DNA of 64,000 bases from JAZRWQ01 sp045541395 (GCA_045541395.1 JAZQIZ010000024.1:24420-88419); one strand, 5' to 3'. Counted from the first letter of the stretch, positions 39,508 to 48,378 are shown. The notes: generated by a model not told the origin, from the letters alone. Translations and numbers: made by a program.

Positions 39508-40290
39508 TTAATAATTAAATGTAATACCTGCGGTCCAGCCGCCGTCAACTGCAATTATCTGTCCCGTGCAGTAGGAAGCAAGCTCTTCGGATGCAAGGTA
39601 AAGGCCTGCGGCGGCAATTTCGCTTGCCTTGGCCTGCCTGCCCATAGGAATATGCTCAATAAGAACCTGATTCTGATCGTTATGCATTATCTTTTCCCAT
39701 TCAGCGCTGTTTTCAAATGGGGTAGATCCCGGGGCTATTGCGTTTACCCTTATGCCGTAGGGAGCATATTCAATAGCAAGAGCCTTTGTTGCGGCATTAA
39801 CACCGTTTTTAGCGGCAGGGAAGGCGCACTGATTTCTTAAAGGAACTGTTGAATTAACGCTCGAGGTGTTAATAATACATCCGCTTTTCTGTTCTATCAT
39901 GTAAGGAAGAACCGCCCTTGTGCATCTTAACATACCGTGAAGGTCAACGTCAATCATCCATTCAAATTTATCGTCAAAGAAATCTCTTATAACTCTTCTT
40001 GCGTCCTGAGGAATGTTTACCCCTGCGTTGTTCATAAGCACGTCAATTCTGCCGTAGGCTTCAAAAATATCTTTGAAGGCCTTTTCAACGCTGTTCTCAT
40101 CCCGCTGATCCATAACAAAGCCTTTGGCGTTATTGCCAATTTCATTTGCCTTAGCTTCACACTTTTCTATATCTAAGTCACATACCGCAACAAAGGCACC
40201 GCTCCGGGCAAACGCCTTTGCCATAGCGCCGCCTATAAGGCCTGTGGCGCCGGTTACTACAACAACCTTTTCTTTAACTGAAACGTTCAT
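39508..40290 (-). CDS. SDR-family protein with catalytic Tyr replaced by Phe
   Basis: A 260-residue classical SDR fold: TGATGLIGGAMAKAF, NNAGVN, catalytic-position Ser in NTSSVNS and C-terminal CTGQIIAVDGGW. The active-site motif reads F-P-A-A-K where Y-x-x-x-K is expected; the codon is TTC, so the change is real in this sequence. The Lys is kept. Loss of the tyrosine hydroxyl usually abolishes dehydrogenase activity, so this may be a binding, regulatory or altered-chemistry protein. It lies 12 bp after a second, more degenerate SDR gene. Confidence 0.85.
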   Translation of the reverse strand: MNVSVKEKVVVVTGATGLIGGAMAKAFARSGAFVAVCDLDIEKCEAKANEIGNNAKGFVMDQRDENSVEKAFKDIFEAYGRIDVLMNNAGVNIPQDARRVIRDFFDDKFEWMIDVDLHGMLRCTRAVLPYMIEQKSGCIINTSSVNSTVPLRNQCAFPAAKNGVNAATKALAIEYAPYGIRVNAIAPGSTPFENSAEWEKIMHNDQNQVLIEHIPMGRQAKASEIAAAGLYLASEELASYCTGQIIAVDGGWTAGITFNY

Positions 40291-40302
40291 ACTGCACCTC
40301 TC

Positions 40303-41067
40303 TTAGAAATTACGCATATAGCCAATATGCTGGCCGCCGTCAAGGGTAAGTATATTGCCGTTTGCGTAAGCGCCTTCTTCACTTGCGCAGAAAACTACGG
40401 CATTTGCAATATCGTCTGCTGTTACCGGGCGCTTTGTAGCTAAATGTTCTATATTTTCCTTGGTTGGGCAGTTTTCGTATTCAACCCCTTCAAGTGAACC
40501 GCGGGCAATACAGTGAACACGGATATTATCGGGAGTCATTTCCAGTGCGGCAACTCTCGATAAGCTCATAACTGCCCCTGCACTTACAACGTTTGCAATA
40601 CAGTTCTTTGCAGGTGCAAGACCTAAAGAAGAGGTTATGTTAATAACAATACCTCCCTTGTCCATTTTGTTCATAGCAGCTTTAGCCATATAATATGTGC
40701 CGTTAATTTCCTTACGGGTAATTTCAAGATAGCGTTCAAAATTCATAAGATGCAGAGGCTTTTTATCTTCGCCGCGCATATCATCCTTTTCGTTGTTAAC
40801 AAGAATATCAATGCTTCCAAAGTCAGTTACTATCTGCGTGCAAATACCTTCAAAGCTTTCAGGCTCAAGAATATCCATTCTGTAGCCTTTACATTCAATG
40901 CCTTTTTCATTTAAATACTTTTCTAAAAGTATGAGCCCCTCTTGGTCCTTGTCGCAAAGGGCAACCTTAGCGCCGTTAAGCCCTAAATATTCGGCGATCT
41001 TCTGCCCCGGCATTCTTGCTGCGGCAGTTATAACGGCAACCTTGCCTGTAAGATCTGTTCTAAGCAT
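40303..41067 (-). CDS. SDR-family protein lacking the YxxxK motif
   Basis: About 254 residues with SDR topology: a modified nucleotide motif TAAARMPGQKIAEYLG in place of TGxxxGxG, DILVNNE in place of N-N-A-G, NITSSLG with Ser, and an ending of ANGNILTLDGGQ. Where Y-x-x-x-K should be, the sequence reads N-V-V-S-A-G, so both catalytic residues are absent. The start is uncertain: three near ATGs exist, and 41067 has the best spacing (9 bp) from AAAGGA. Its pairing with a second degenerate SDR suggests a heteromer in which neither subunit has ordinary SDR chemistry. Confidence 0.8.
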   Translation of the reverse strand: MLRTDLTGKVAVITAAARMPGQKIAEYLGLNGAKVALCDKDQEGLILLEKYLNEKGIECKGYRMDILEPESFEGICTQIVTDFGSIDILVNNEKDDMRGEDKKPLHLMNFERYLEITRKEINGTYYMAKAAMNKMDKGGIVINITSSLGLAPAKNCIANVVSAGAVMSLSRVAALEMTPDNIRVHCIARGSLEGVEYENCPTKENIEHLATKRPVTADDIANAVVFCASEEGAYANGNILTLDGGQHIGYMRNF

Positions 41068-41140
41068 CAGCATCATTCCTTTATTAGTTATTATATTTAT
41101 TTTATCTTAATTTCAGATAATTTTCCATAGGCTTTCTTTA

Positions 41141-42007
41141 TTATTTTTTGTCTGTGCTTATGTAATGCAGAGTTTTTAGGTCCTGCTCGTATTCGTCGGC
41201 AAGAAGTATTGGCAGGTTCATTTTCATCTGTTGCTCTCTGCGGTATTTGCCCGGTGATATTTTGAATCGGGAAGAAAAAGCCCTGTTAAAGTGGGGAAGA
41301 GAACGGAACCCGGAATTATAAGCAATGATCTCAAGGCTGTCGTCGGTATCCGTAAGAAGCTTCTTTGCCTTATCAAGACGCATTTCAAACAGATACCTCA
41401 TAACCGTCTTCCCGCTGTCCTTTTTAAATATCTGACACAAATAGATCTTACTGTAGCCTATGCCTATAGCAATATCGTCAAGAGAAATAAATTTACTGTA
41501 ATTATTCTTTAAATATTCATCAAGCTTTTTGGATGCTTCGGAAAAATTGCTCGTATCGGTAAAAAACTCATCTTCATCGTTTTCGTGGAAGTTCTGCCGC
41601 AGGATATAAATAATAGCCTGTTGGAAACGGCAGTTGAGGGCCTCTTTATAAAAGGGCTTTTTGTCTATTGCTTCGTTATAAACCCCTTCAAGGTACCTTA
41701 AAAATGAATCGCTTTCAATATGAAAAAAATTACCTAATTTTTCGCAGTAGCTTACCATATTCCCCTTAAGAATAAACTTCATATCGAACATTGTGACGTT
41801 GCCTTTGTGTTCGGAAATAAATTCGTGTTCCTGGGAAGGCTTTATAAACAAACAGTCATTTTTGGAAAAAGGTTTTTTCTGGCCGTCTATTACAAAAACA
41901 CCTTCACCGGATAGTACGTAAAGCAATTGATAATACTCATGGGTATGGGAGCAAAATCCCCAGCCTTGTTCGTAGCTGTCTTTATTTGCATAAATAATAT
42001 CAAGCAT
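41141..42007 (-). CDS. AraC-family regulator with cupin sensor domain
   Basis: A 288-residue regulator: residues 1-110 form a cupin-like arm (HTHEYYQLLYVLSGEGVFVI), residues 185-280 the AraC double helix-turn-helix (GIGYSKIYLCQIFKKDSGK, SGFRSLPHFNRAFSSRF). It lies 74 bp upstream of the two degenerate SDR genes on the same strand, with no clear terminator between, and probably controls them and the racemase gene. The ligand is probably a sugar or other small acid (inference from family). Confidence 0.9.
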   Translation of the reverse strand: MLDIIYANKDSYEQGWGFCSHTHEYYQLLYVLSGEGVFVIDGQKKPFSKNDCLFIKPSQEHEFISEHKGNVTMFDMKFILKGNMVSYCEKLGNFFHIESDSFLRYLEGVYNEAIDKKPFYKEALNCRFQQAIIYILRQNFHENDEDEFFTDTSNFSEASKKLDEYLKNNYSKFISLDDIAIGIGYSKIYLCQIFKKDSGKTVMRYLFEMRLDKAKKLLTDTDDSLEIIAYNSGFRSLPHFNRAFSSRFKISPGKYRREQQMKMNLPILLADEYEQDLKTLHYISTDKK

Positions 42008-42025
42008 TTTTATCCCTCCTTAATC

Positions 42026-42054
42026 ATAATATATCAATTTTTGTTTTTAGTCAA
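42026..42054 (-). promoter_or_regulatory. Promoter of the AraC/SDR/racemase operon
   Basis: On the minus strand TTGACT (42054-42049), 17-bp spacer, TATTAT (42031-42026). Confidence 0.7.
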
Positions 42055-42147
42055 TATTTTAAATTATGTATAATATTTATTCTGATTATTATTTGGGTAT
42101 AATATATTAAGAAAATGCCTTAAAGTGAAAATAAATTTAATAAATAT

Positions 42148-42176
42148 GTATAAAATACACTTTTCGGGTTAATGAT
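42148..42176 (+). promoter_or_regulatory. Possible sigma-F promoter of spoIIR
   Basis: GTATA (42148-42152), 14 bp, then GGTTAATGAT from 42167, a loose fit to the sigma-F pattern (G-[CT]-[AT]-T-A, about 15 bp, G-G-N-N-A). spoIIR is a sigma-F gene in Bacillus. The match is weak. Confidence 0.3.
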
Positions 42177-42208
42177 TTAATTAATAAACCGAAAGGCGTG
42201 AAAATAAA

Positions 42209-42823
42209 ATGAAAAAAATAATTGCAGCATTGTTGTCGGGGCTTGTTATTTCAACACTTCTTGTTACATACACCTCTGCCCGAACTGCAGAAAGTGTAAA
42301 AGATAACGTGTTAAGGCTTCATATACTCGCTAATTCCGACAGTCATTACGATCAGCAGCTTAAGCTGAAGGTAAGAGATGCAATAATCAAAGAATCAGAG
42401 TGTTTGTTTAAAACCGGTCTCTCCAAAGAGGAAAGTGTTTATGTTGCTTCATTGAATTTAGGCCGCTTTGAAGAAATTGCGCGAAATGTGCTGAAAAAAA
42501 ACGGCTGCAGCAGTGAAGTAAAAATAAGTATAAGCCAGTGCTTTTTCCCTACAAAAGAATACGAAAGCGGATACCGATTACCTGCGGGGTATTACGATGC
42601 TTTGAAAATAGAAATAGGGGAGGCAAAGGGCAAAAACTGGTGGTGTATTCTTTATCCACCCCTTTGCTTTGGCGGTTCGGTAAAGGAAAGCGGCGCAGAG
42701 GATATGCTGGGCAGCGGTGAGCTTGAATTCGTTACTACTGAATGTATTCCTGAGATCAAAGTCAAATTTAAACTTGTGGAAATATGGAACAATTTTATTA
42801 ACAAATTATCAAAAAATACTTAA
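42209..42823 (+). CDS. spoIIR: Stage II sporulation protein R
   Basis: A 204-residue secreted signalling protein: signal peptide at residues 1-25, then the family hallmark LRLHILANSDSHYDQQLKLK, and later NWWCILYPPLCF. SpoIIR is made in the forespore under sigma-F, crosses into the intermembrane space and activates SpoIIGA to process pro-sigma-E in the mother cell. GAAAGGCGTG lies before ATG. This is firm evidence that the organism is a spore-former. Confidence 0.95.
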   Translation: MKKIIAALLSGLVISTLLVTYTSARTAESVKDNVLRLHILANSDSHYDQQLKLKVRDAIIKESECLFKTGLSKEESVYVASLNLGRFEEIARNVLKKNGCSSEVKISISQCFFPTKEYESGYRLPAGYYDALKIEIGEAKGKNWWCILYPPLCFGGSVKESGAEDMLGSGELEFVTTECIPEIKVKFKLVEIWNNFINKLSKNT

Positions 42824-42838
42824 CGTGGATTTTTTCCG

Positions 42839-42867
42839 TTGAAATGAAAAAGGAAATGCGTTATAAT
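42839..42867 (+). promoter_or_regulatory. Promoter of the dockerin-autolysin/cohesin operon
   Basis: TTGAAA (42839-42844), 17-bp spacer, TATAAT (42862-42867). A vegetative sigma-A pattern, separate from spoIIR. Confidence 0.82.
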
Positions 42868-42895
42868 ATACTAAATAGTTTTACGAGGTATTATT

Positions 42896-44644
42896 ATGCG
42901 CATATACAAAAGGCTGTTAATGGGATTTTTATGCGCAGTACTGCTTTTCAGTACTGCGTTTTCTTCCATGTGCTTTTCTGTAGAGGCGGCTGATTATAAA
43001 ACCGGTTACGTTAACGATCCTCTTGATAATTGTTTAAGGCTCAGAAAGGGAGCAGGTACAAGCTATGCGGTCATAGCCGAATTACAGCACGGTACCATTC
43101 TTAAGATCATTTCGCAAAAAGAGGTTTCGGGAATAGTTTGGTATAAGGTCAAGTGTACGGTCGACGGTAAGGAAACAGAGGGTTACGTTTCTTCGGAATA
43201 CGTGATCGTCGTGCCGGACAGTGAGGAGGATTTTGCAAGTGAGCTTGCTTCTCTTGGGTTCCCTGAAAGTTATCTCGATTCGTTGAAGATACTTCATTCC
43301 GTATATCCCCAATGGAAGTTTATTGCCGTGAACACAGGTCTTGACTGGGAGACTGCGGTCAATAAGGAGTCGGAGATCGGAAAAAGCCTTGTTCCGTATT
43401 CCTGGGACAAGGAATATATAAACACTTCCGACGTAGATGAAAACGGCAATCAGATCGGAAGGGACGGTGCAAACTGGGTCAGTGCTTCAAAGGCAGCGGT
43501 AGCTTATTATATGGACCCGAGAAATTCCCTTTCGGTGCCGTACATATTTCAGTTTGAAGTCCTTTCATATAACAGCGATATCCACGTAAAAGAAGGCGTA
43601 AAGAATATTTTAAAGGATTCCTTTATGAAGGGCAGCTTTACTGTTGGCGAGAAGACTTATAATTATGCCAACACCTTTATGAAAGCGGCCGACGTTTCGG
43701 GGGTAAGCCCTTACCATCTTGCGGCCCGTGTTTTACAGGAGCAGGGCGCTACAGGCACCACTCTTTCCGATGGTAAGGTTTCCGGTTATAAGGGGTATTA
43801 TAATTTCTTTAATATAGGCGCTTATACTACCTCCGGCGCTTCCGCCAGTGTAAATGGCGCTAAGTACGCCAAAAAGGTCGGGGAGGATTATTACGGCCCT
43901 TGGACGTCCCCCTACAGGTCTATCTTAGGCGGAGCGGTAATTTTGGGCGAATCATATATCAAAGATGGGCAGGACACTTTGTATTTTCAAAAATTCAATG
44001 TTGTTACAAAGCCGTATTTTGATCATCAGTATATGACAAACATTGCCGCCGCCAGAAGCGAATCATTCTCCTTTAAGTCCGCTTACAGCGATGATATGCT
44101 TAAAGAAGCGCTGGTATTTGAGATCCCCGTATATGAGAATATGCCCGCGGCACCGGTACCGTTGCCGACCGATGCGGCCCAAAATGAAAGTGATAACAGC
44201 CAAAGCAGTGAGGCAAAACCAAAATACTCCAGCTCCGAATATAAAATAAAAAACGGTGTGATCCAAAATATTAAGGTCGGCACTAAGGTTAAGGAACTTC
44301 TGGCCGGCGTAAAGGTTACAAACGGCAGCGCAGTATTGCTTAATTCTTCAGGTGCGGCAAAAACCTCCGGAAAGGTATGCACGGGAGACGTTATTCAAAT
44401 AAAATACAAGTCAGGCTCAAGAGTTTATAAAAATATTAGTGTTGCTGTAACGGGTGACGTAAACGGTGACGGTAAAATATCGTTAATGGACCTGATGTTG
44501 GTTAAAAAACAGCTTTTAGGAACAAAGGATCTGTCCAAAGCCGAAAAGGCAGCGGCAGACGTAAGCAAGAAGGGTACAGTCGATCTTATGGATCTTATGA
44601 TGATCCAGAAGCATTTGCTGGGCACCTATAAGATAACTCAGTAG
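42896..44644 (+). CDS. Secreted glucosaminidase with SH3b domain and C-terminal dockerin
   Basis: A 582-residue exported protein. Signal peptide 1-31; bacterial SH3 domain 34-105 (CLRLRKGAGTSYAVIAEL); endo-beta-N-acetylglucosaminidase region about 108-415, with candidate catalytic Glu282 in AARVLQEQG; a Ser/Pro linker; a small beta domain 446-518; then a dockerin 519-580. Dockerin loop 1 (D521-V-N-G-D-G-K-I-S-L-M-D532) is a full calcium loop; loop 2 (D555-V-S-K-K-G-T-V-D-L-M-D566) has Lys at calcium position 5. Both repeats share Leu-Met at positions 10-11, typical of symmetric dual-mode dockerins. The enzyme cleaves peptidoglycan glycan strands. The next gene, 9 bp on, encodes a cohesin. Confidence 0.9.
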   Translation: MRIYKRLLMGFLCAVLLFSTAFSSMCFSVEAADYKTGYVNDPLDNCLRLRKGAGTSYAVIAELQHGTILKIISQKEVSGIVWYKVKCTVDGKETEGYVSSEYVIVVPDSEEDFASELASLGFPESYLDSLKILHSVYPQWKFIAVNTGLDWETAVNKESEIGKSLVPYSWDKEYINTSDVDENGNQIGRDGANWVSASKAAVAYYMDPRNSLSVPYIFQFEVLSYNSDIHVKEGVKNILKDSFMKGSFTVGEKTYNYANTFMKAADVSGVSPYHLAARVLQEQGATGTTLSDGKVSGYKGYYNFFNIGAYTTSGASASVNGAKYAKKVGEDYYGPWTSPYRSILGGAVILGESYIKDGQDTLYFQKFNVVTKPYFDHQYMTNIAAARSESFSFKSAYSDDMLKEALVFEIPVYENMPAAPVPLPTDAAQNESDNSQSSEAKPKYSSSEYKIKNGVIQNIKVGTKVKELLAGVKVTNGSAVLLNSSGAAKTSGKVCTGDVIQIKYKSGSRVYKNISVAVTGDVNGDGKISLMDLMLVKKQLLGTKDLSKAEKAAADVSKKGTVDLMDLMMIQKHLLGTYKITQ

Positions 44645-44653
44645 GAGGGCTAA

Positions 44654-46048
44654 ATGAAAAGAAAGGTTTCTGTTGTTGTAATTACGGTTTTAGTGCTTAT
44701 GCTTGGGTGTATGAGCGTCAGCGCTGCATCAGGAGATTCGACCCTCTACGTAAGCAGTTCATCCCTTGAAGTGGGTGACAGCCTTACGGTCACGGTGACG
44801 GTATCCGCCTCCAAAGGCTATATTTTCGGCCTTGAGGGCAGCCTTTCCTATAACCCCGACGTTTTGAAGTTTATATCAGGTGACAGTGCAAACGGTAGTG
44901 GCGGTACCGTATTTATAGTTAACGTTGCCGACAGCGAAAAGCAGGAGTCAATGTCCTTTGATATTGAATTTGAAGCCATATCAAACGGTGACAGTGATCT
45001 TGCTTTCAGTACAAGCAGCACTTACACCCCCGACCTTGAGGAATTCTCAACCTCCGGTTGCAGTACGTCAATAAGCGTTTCAAAGCCCGCTCCGCCGCAG
45101 GAACCCGAAGAACCCGAGGACGAGCCTGAAGAACCTGCCGAAGAGCCTGAAGACGAGCCTGAAGAAGAGCCTGTAGACGAGCCTGAAGTGCCCGAGGAAG
45201 AACCGGAGGAAGTACCCGAGGAAAAAATAATCGCAAATATTGACGGTGTTGAATATAAGATATGGCAGGATTACGAAGGGGTTGAGCTCCCCAACGGTTA
45301 CGGGCCTTATTTCTTTAATTATAAGGCGCATCAGTCCTTAGGTGCTGTGGACGGCTCCGGCAGAATTGTTTTAGCATACTTGGAAAACGTTAAAACAAAG
45401 GAAAAAGGCTTCTTTGTTTATGCAAACGAAACTTTTGTTCCTTACGTTCCCGTTAAGGCGGTAGCTTCCTCTTATGTGCTTTACCCCTTAGACGAGGGAG
45501 TTAAGATCCCTGTGATATTTGATGAGAAGATAGATAATTATCGCAAGGGCAGTTTGCCTGTATGGGCAAGCTCGGATCCTCGCCTTGAGGGTATTGTACT
45601 TATATATGCCACCGGCCCTAACGGTGTAAAAGGATTGTATCTTTATGAAGAAGAAACTGCCACAGTTCAGAAGTTTATACAGATAAACTATGAGGATCCT
45701 GTACAGAATGAGCCTGTTGCGCCTCAGGAGCCTATTGATAAAGCCCAGTCTTTATATGCAAGAATTCTTGAAGACAAAGATATTTTCACAATAGTTGCGG
45801 TTCTCTCCGCTTTGGTTTTTGCCTTAATAATTGCCTGCATTTTTGCAATTACAAGCAAAAAGGTAACTAAGGTTGACAAGAAAAAATTTGAAAAGAAAAT
45901 GGGTAAAAAGCAGGCACGTTTTGAAAAACGCGCAAATAGGAAAAATAAACCTCAGAAGGTTGAGGAAGAGTTTACAATAGAAACCGAGAACTTTGATGAG
46001 ATGACAGAAGAACAGGAGCTTAATGAAGAGGAAAATACCCCTGTTTAA
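44654..46048 (+). CDS. Membrane-anchored cohesin-domain protein
   Basis: A 464-residue surface protein: signal peptide 1-25; cohesin-like domain about 28-143, with the family features TLYVSSSSLEVGDSLTVTV, the GLEGSLSYNPDVLKFISG strand pair and a SFDIEFEAI strand; an acidic Pro/Glu linker 144-190; a second globular domain 191-348 of unknown type; one membrane helix about 376-400; and a cytoplasmic tail that is first very basic, then acidic. AGGAGGG lies before ATG, 9 bp after the dockerin-autolysin gene, so they share an operon. The simplest reading is that it holds the autolysin at the cell surface through cohesin-dockerin binding. Confidence 0.82.
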   Translation: MKRKVSVVVITVLVLMLGCMSVSAASGDSTLYVSSSSLEVGDSLTVTVTVSASKGYIFGLEGSLSYNPDVLKFISGDSANGSGGTVFIVNVADSEKQESMSFDIEFEAISNGDSDLAFSTSSTYTPDLEEFSTSGCSTSISVSKPAPPQEPEEPEDEPEEPAEEPEDEPEEEPVDEPEVPEEEPEEVPEEKIIANIDGVEYKIWQDYEGVELPNGYGPYFFNYKAHQSLGAVDGSGRIVLAYLENVKTKEKGFFVYANETFVPYVPVKAVASSYVLYPLDEGVKIPVIFDEKIDNYRKGSLPVWASSDPRLEGIVLIYATGPNGVKGLYLYEEETATVQKFIQINYEDPVQNEPVAPQEPIDKAQSLYARILEDKDIFTIVAVLSALVFALIIACIFAITSKKVTKVDKKKFEKKMGKKQARFEKRANRKNKPQKVEEEFTIETENFDEMTEEQELNEEENTPV

Positions 46049-46052
46049 ATTA

Positions 46053-46083
46053 AAAACCAAGCTGTAATTTTCAGCTTGGTTTT
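46053..46083 (+). terminator. Terminator of the cohesin operon
   Basis: AAAACCAAGCTG / CAGCTTGGTTTT with a 7-nt loop. Confidence 0.85.
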
Positions 46084-46206
46084 CATTATTGTATAAAAAT
46101 ATTATCGATTTTTAATATATTTAAAAAAATTTGCAAAAAAGTGATGTTTTTTTTAAAAAAATATGTTATTATACTATGTAATGCTTTTGAAATTTGAGGT
46201 GTTAAA

Positions 46207-46407
46207 ATGAGCAAATTTAATGTTGAGATCAATACCAAATGGTGCAAAGCCTGCGGTATCTGCTTTGCTGTATGCCCTAAAGGTGTTTTAACCGAGGACA
46301 GAGAAGGTAAAGCCCAGGCAACCAATCAGGATTCCTGCATTGGCTGTCTTAACTGCGTTTTGCATTGCCCCGATTTTGTAATAGATGTAAAGGAGGCGCA
46401 AAAATGA
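46207..46407 (+). CDS. korD: 2-oxoacid:ferredoxin oxidoreductase, delta (ferredoxin) subunit
   Basis: A 66-residue 2[4Fe-4S] ferredoxin with two C-x2-C-x2-C-x3-C-P motifs (CKACGICFAVCP and CIGCLNCVLHCP). It carries electrons from the TPP site to external ferredoxin. It is the first gene of the delta-alpha-beta-gamma operon; GAGGTG precedes ATG and its stop overlaps the alpha start (ATGA). Upstream a TATACT (46170-46175) may be the -10 box; no good -35 is visible. Confidence 0.93.
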   Translation: MSKFNVEINTKWCKACGICFAVCPKGVLTEDREGKAQATNQDSCIGCLNCVLHCPDFVIDVKEAQK

Positions 46408-47558
46408 GTGAAGTAAAAAAGCCTAAGCTTATACAGGGCAATATTGCCTGTGCTATGGGCGCATTGAAAGCCGGCGCAAGCTTTTTCGGCGGTTATCCTA
46501 TAACCCCTTCTACTGAAATTGCAGAATATATGGCTGCCCAGCTGCCTAAGGTTGGCGGCAGATTCGTGCAGATGGAAGACGAAATTGCTTCTATCGGCGC
46601 AATTATCGGTGCGGCATCTGTTGGCCATAAGGCCTTCACCGCAACTTCCGGCCCCGGCTTTTCCCTTATGCAGGAAATGCTCGGCTATGCCTGCAACTGT
46701 GAGGTTCCTATTGTAATTGCCAACGTAATGCGTTCCGGCCCTTCTACCGGCCTTCCCACCCTCCCTGCCGCAGGTGATATTATGCAGGCAAGATGGGGTA
46801 CTCACGGTGACCATGCTATTATTGCCATGTCTCCTGCTTCCGTAAAAGAAGCTTATATTCAGACTATCAAGGCTTTCAATTTAGCAGAAAAGTACTCCAA
46901 CCCGGTTGTTATTCTTCTGGATGAAAAAATAGGCCATTTAAGAGAAGGCTTCTCGGTTGATGAAAGCGAGATCCCCGAAATTTATACAAGACCCAGAAAG
47001 TCCGAAAAGGAAAACTATAATCCATTTGATAACGGCGATAATTTAGTGCCCGAAATAGTTCCTCTGGGCAACGGCGTAAGATATCATATTACCGGTCTTA
47101 CCCATAACGATCAGGGCTTCTATACCCAGAATCCTGACGACGTTGAGAGATTCTTAAAGAGAATTTGCAACAAAATAGAAATGAACAAGAAGGATATTTG
47201 CGAATACGAAACCTTTAACTGTGAGGATGCTGATGTTGTTATCGTTGCATACGGCTCCGTTTCCCGCAGTGCCCATGAAGCAATGCTTAAGCTTCGCGCT
47301 CAGGGCAAGAAGGTTGGTATCCTTCGCCTTATCACCATCTGGCCCTTCGATGAAGAGGTTGTAAGAGAAGTTTGCCAGGGTAAGAAGTTAGTATTTATGC
47401 CCGAAATGAACTTAGGTCAGATGTCCATCGAGGTTGAAAGAGCAATTAAGGGTGTTCCCTTTAAGGGTTACTATGAAGTAAGAGGCGATCTTATTGCTCC
47501 TGAAACTATTGTAAAAGAAATCAAAAATGCTATGAATGAATTAGGGGAGGAGTTCTGA
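46404..47558 (+). CDS. korA: 2-oxoacid:ferredoxin oxidoreductase, alpha subunit
   Basis: A 384-residue subunit with the pyrimidine-binding GGYPITPSTEIAEYM, the conserved ATSGPGFSLMQE, and the C-terminal domain-II motif VIVAYGSVSRSAHEA. I start at ATG 46404, 6 bp after GGAGG and overlapping korD; an upstream frame extension is out of place. With the beta subunit it oxidatively decarboxylates a 2-oxoacid to acyl-CoA, reducing ferredoxin. The four-gene order and sequence type suggest 2-oxoglutarate or branched-chain oxoacids; I cannot separate these by eye. Confidence 0.93.
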   Translation: MSEVKKPKLIQGNIACAMGALKAGASFFGGYPITPSTEIAEYMAAQLPKVGGRFVQMEDEIASIGAIIGAASVGHKAFTATSGPGFSLMQEMLGYACNCEVPIVIANVMRSGPSTGLPTLPAAGDIMQARWGTHGDHAIIAMSPASVKEAYIQTIKAFNLAEKYSNPVVILLDEKIGHLREGFSVDESEIPEIYTRPRKSEKENYNPFDNGDNLVPEIVPLGNGVRYHITGLTHNDQGFYTQNPDDVERFLKRICNKIEMNKKDICEYETFNCEDADVVIVAYGSVSRSAHEAMLKLRAQGKKVGILRLITIWPFDEEVVREVCQGKKLVFMPEMNLGQMSIEVERAIKGVPFKGYYEVRGDLIAPETIVKEIKNAMNELGEEF

Positions 47559-47559
47559 T

Positions 47560-48378
47560 ATGTTACCTGCTTATGAAAAATATTTCAGAGATAATCTGCC
47601 CCATATCTGGTGCCCCGGTTGCGGTAACGGTATTGTTATGGGTGCCCTTGCAAGAGCTATTGAAAAATTAGGTTATGAAAATGATGACGTTCTTGCTATT
47701 TCCGGTATAGGCTGTTCTTCCCGTATGACAGGCTATCTTGATTTTAATACTCTTCATACAGCCCACGGCCGCGCTTTGTCTGTTGCTACAGGCGCTAAGG
47801 TTGCTGAGCCCCGCCTTAACACCTTCGTTGTTATGGGTGACGGTGACTGTGCTGCTATCGGCGGTAATCACTTTATTCATGCTTGCCGCAGAAATATTAA
47901 TATGACCGCTATTGTTATTAACAATAACATTTACGGTATGACCGGCGGCCAGTTCTCTCCTCTGACTCCTAAGGGTAAGAACGCTACTACCGCTCCTTAC
48001 GGTTCTATTGACAGAAGCTTTGATCTTGTTGAACTGGCTAAGGCTGCAGGCGCAACCTTCGTTGCCCGTGCTGACGTTTTCCATGTAAAACAGCTTGAAG
48101 AGCTTATTATTGAAGCAGATCAGCATAAGGGCTTCTCTGTAATCGAAGTTGTTTCTACCTGCCCCGTTTCCTACGGCAGAAGAAATAAAATGCCCGGCGC
48201 TGCTGAAATGATTATGTGGATCAAGGAAAATACTATCAATAAGAAGGCTGCAGATAAGCTTCCTCCCGAAAAGATAGGCGATAAAATTATTGTTGGTAAG
48301 TTCTATGAGGTTGAAGATGAAGAATATTGCGAAGCTCAGGAAAGACTTGCCGAAAGCTTGAAAGGCGGTGCAAAATAA
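47560..48378 (+). CDS. korB: 2-oxoacid:ferredoxin oxidoreductase, beta subunit
   Basis: A 272-residue thiamine-diphosphate subunit: HIWCPGCGNGIVMGALARA at the start with the first cluster-type cysteines, and the TPP/Mg2+ motif VMGDGDCAAIGGNHFIHA ending in NNNIYGMTGGQ. It starts 1 bp after korA, whose last codons supply GGGGAGGAG as ribosome site. Stop overlaps korC by one base. Confidence 0.94.
   Translation: MLPAYEKYFRDNLPHIWCPGCGNGIVMGALARAIEKLGYENDDVLAISGIGCSSRMTGYLDFNTLHTAHGRALSVATGAKVAEPRLNTFVVMGDGDCAAIGGNHFIHACRRNINMTAIVINNNIYGMTGGQFSPLTPKGKNATTAPYGSIDRSFDLVELAKAAGATFVARADVFHVKQLEELIIEADQHKGFSVIEVVSTCPVSYGRRNKMPGAAEMIMWIKENTINKKAADKLPPEKIGDKIIVGKFYEVEDEEYCEAQERLAESLKGGAK

Noticed and set aside
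45090..45230. Repetitive GAAGAGCCTGAAG-type DNA in the cohesin gene
   Set aside because: This is the low-complexity coding sequence of the Pro/Glu linker, not an independent repeat element; the long opposite-strand frames over it are its shadows.
46326..46814. 162-codon minus-strand frame over korD/korA
   Set aside because: Antisense shadow of conserved kor genes; no promoter or ribosome site.
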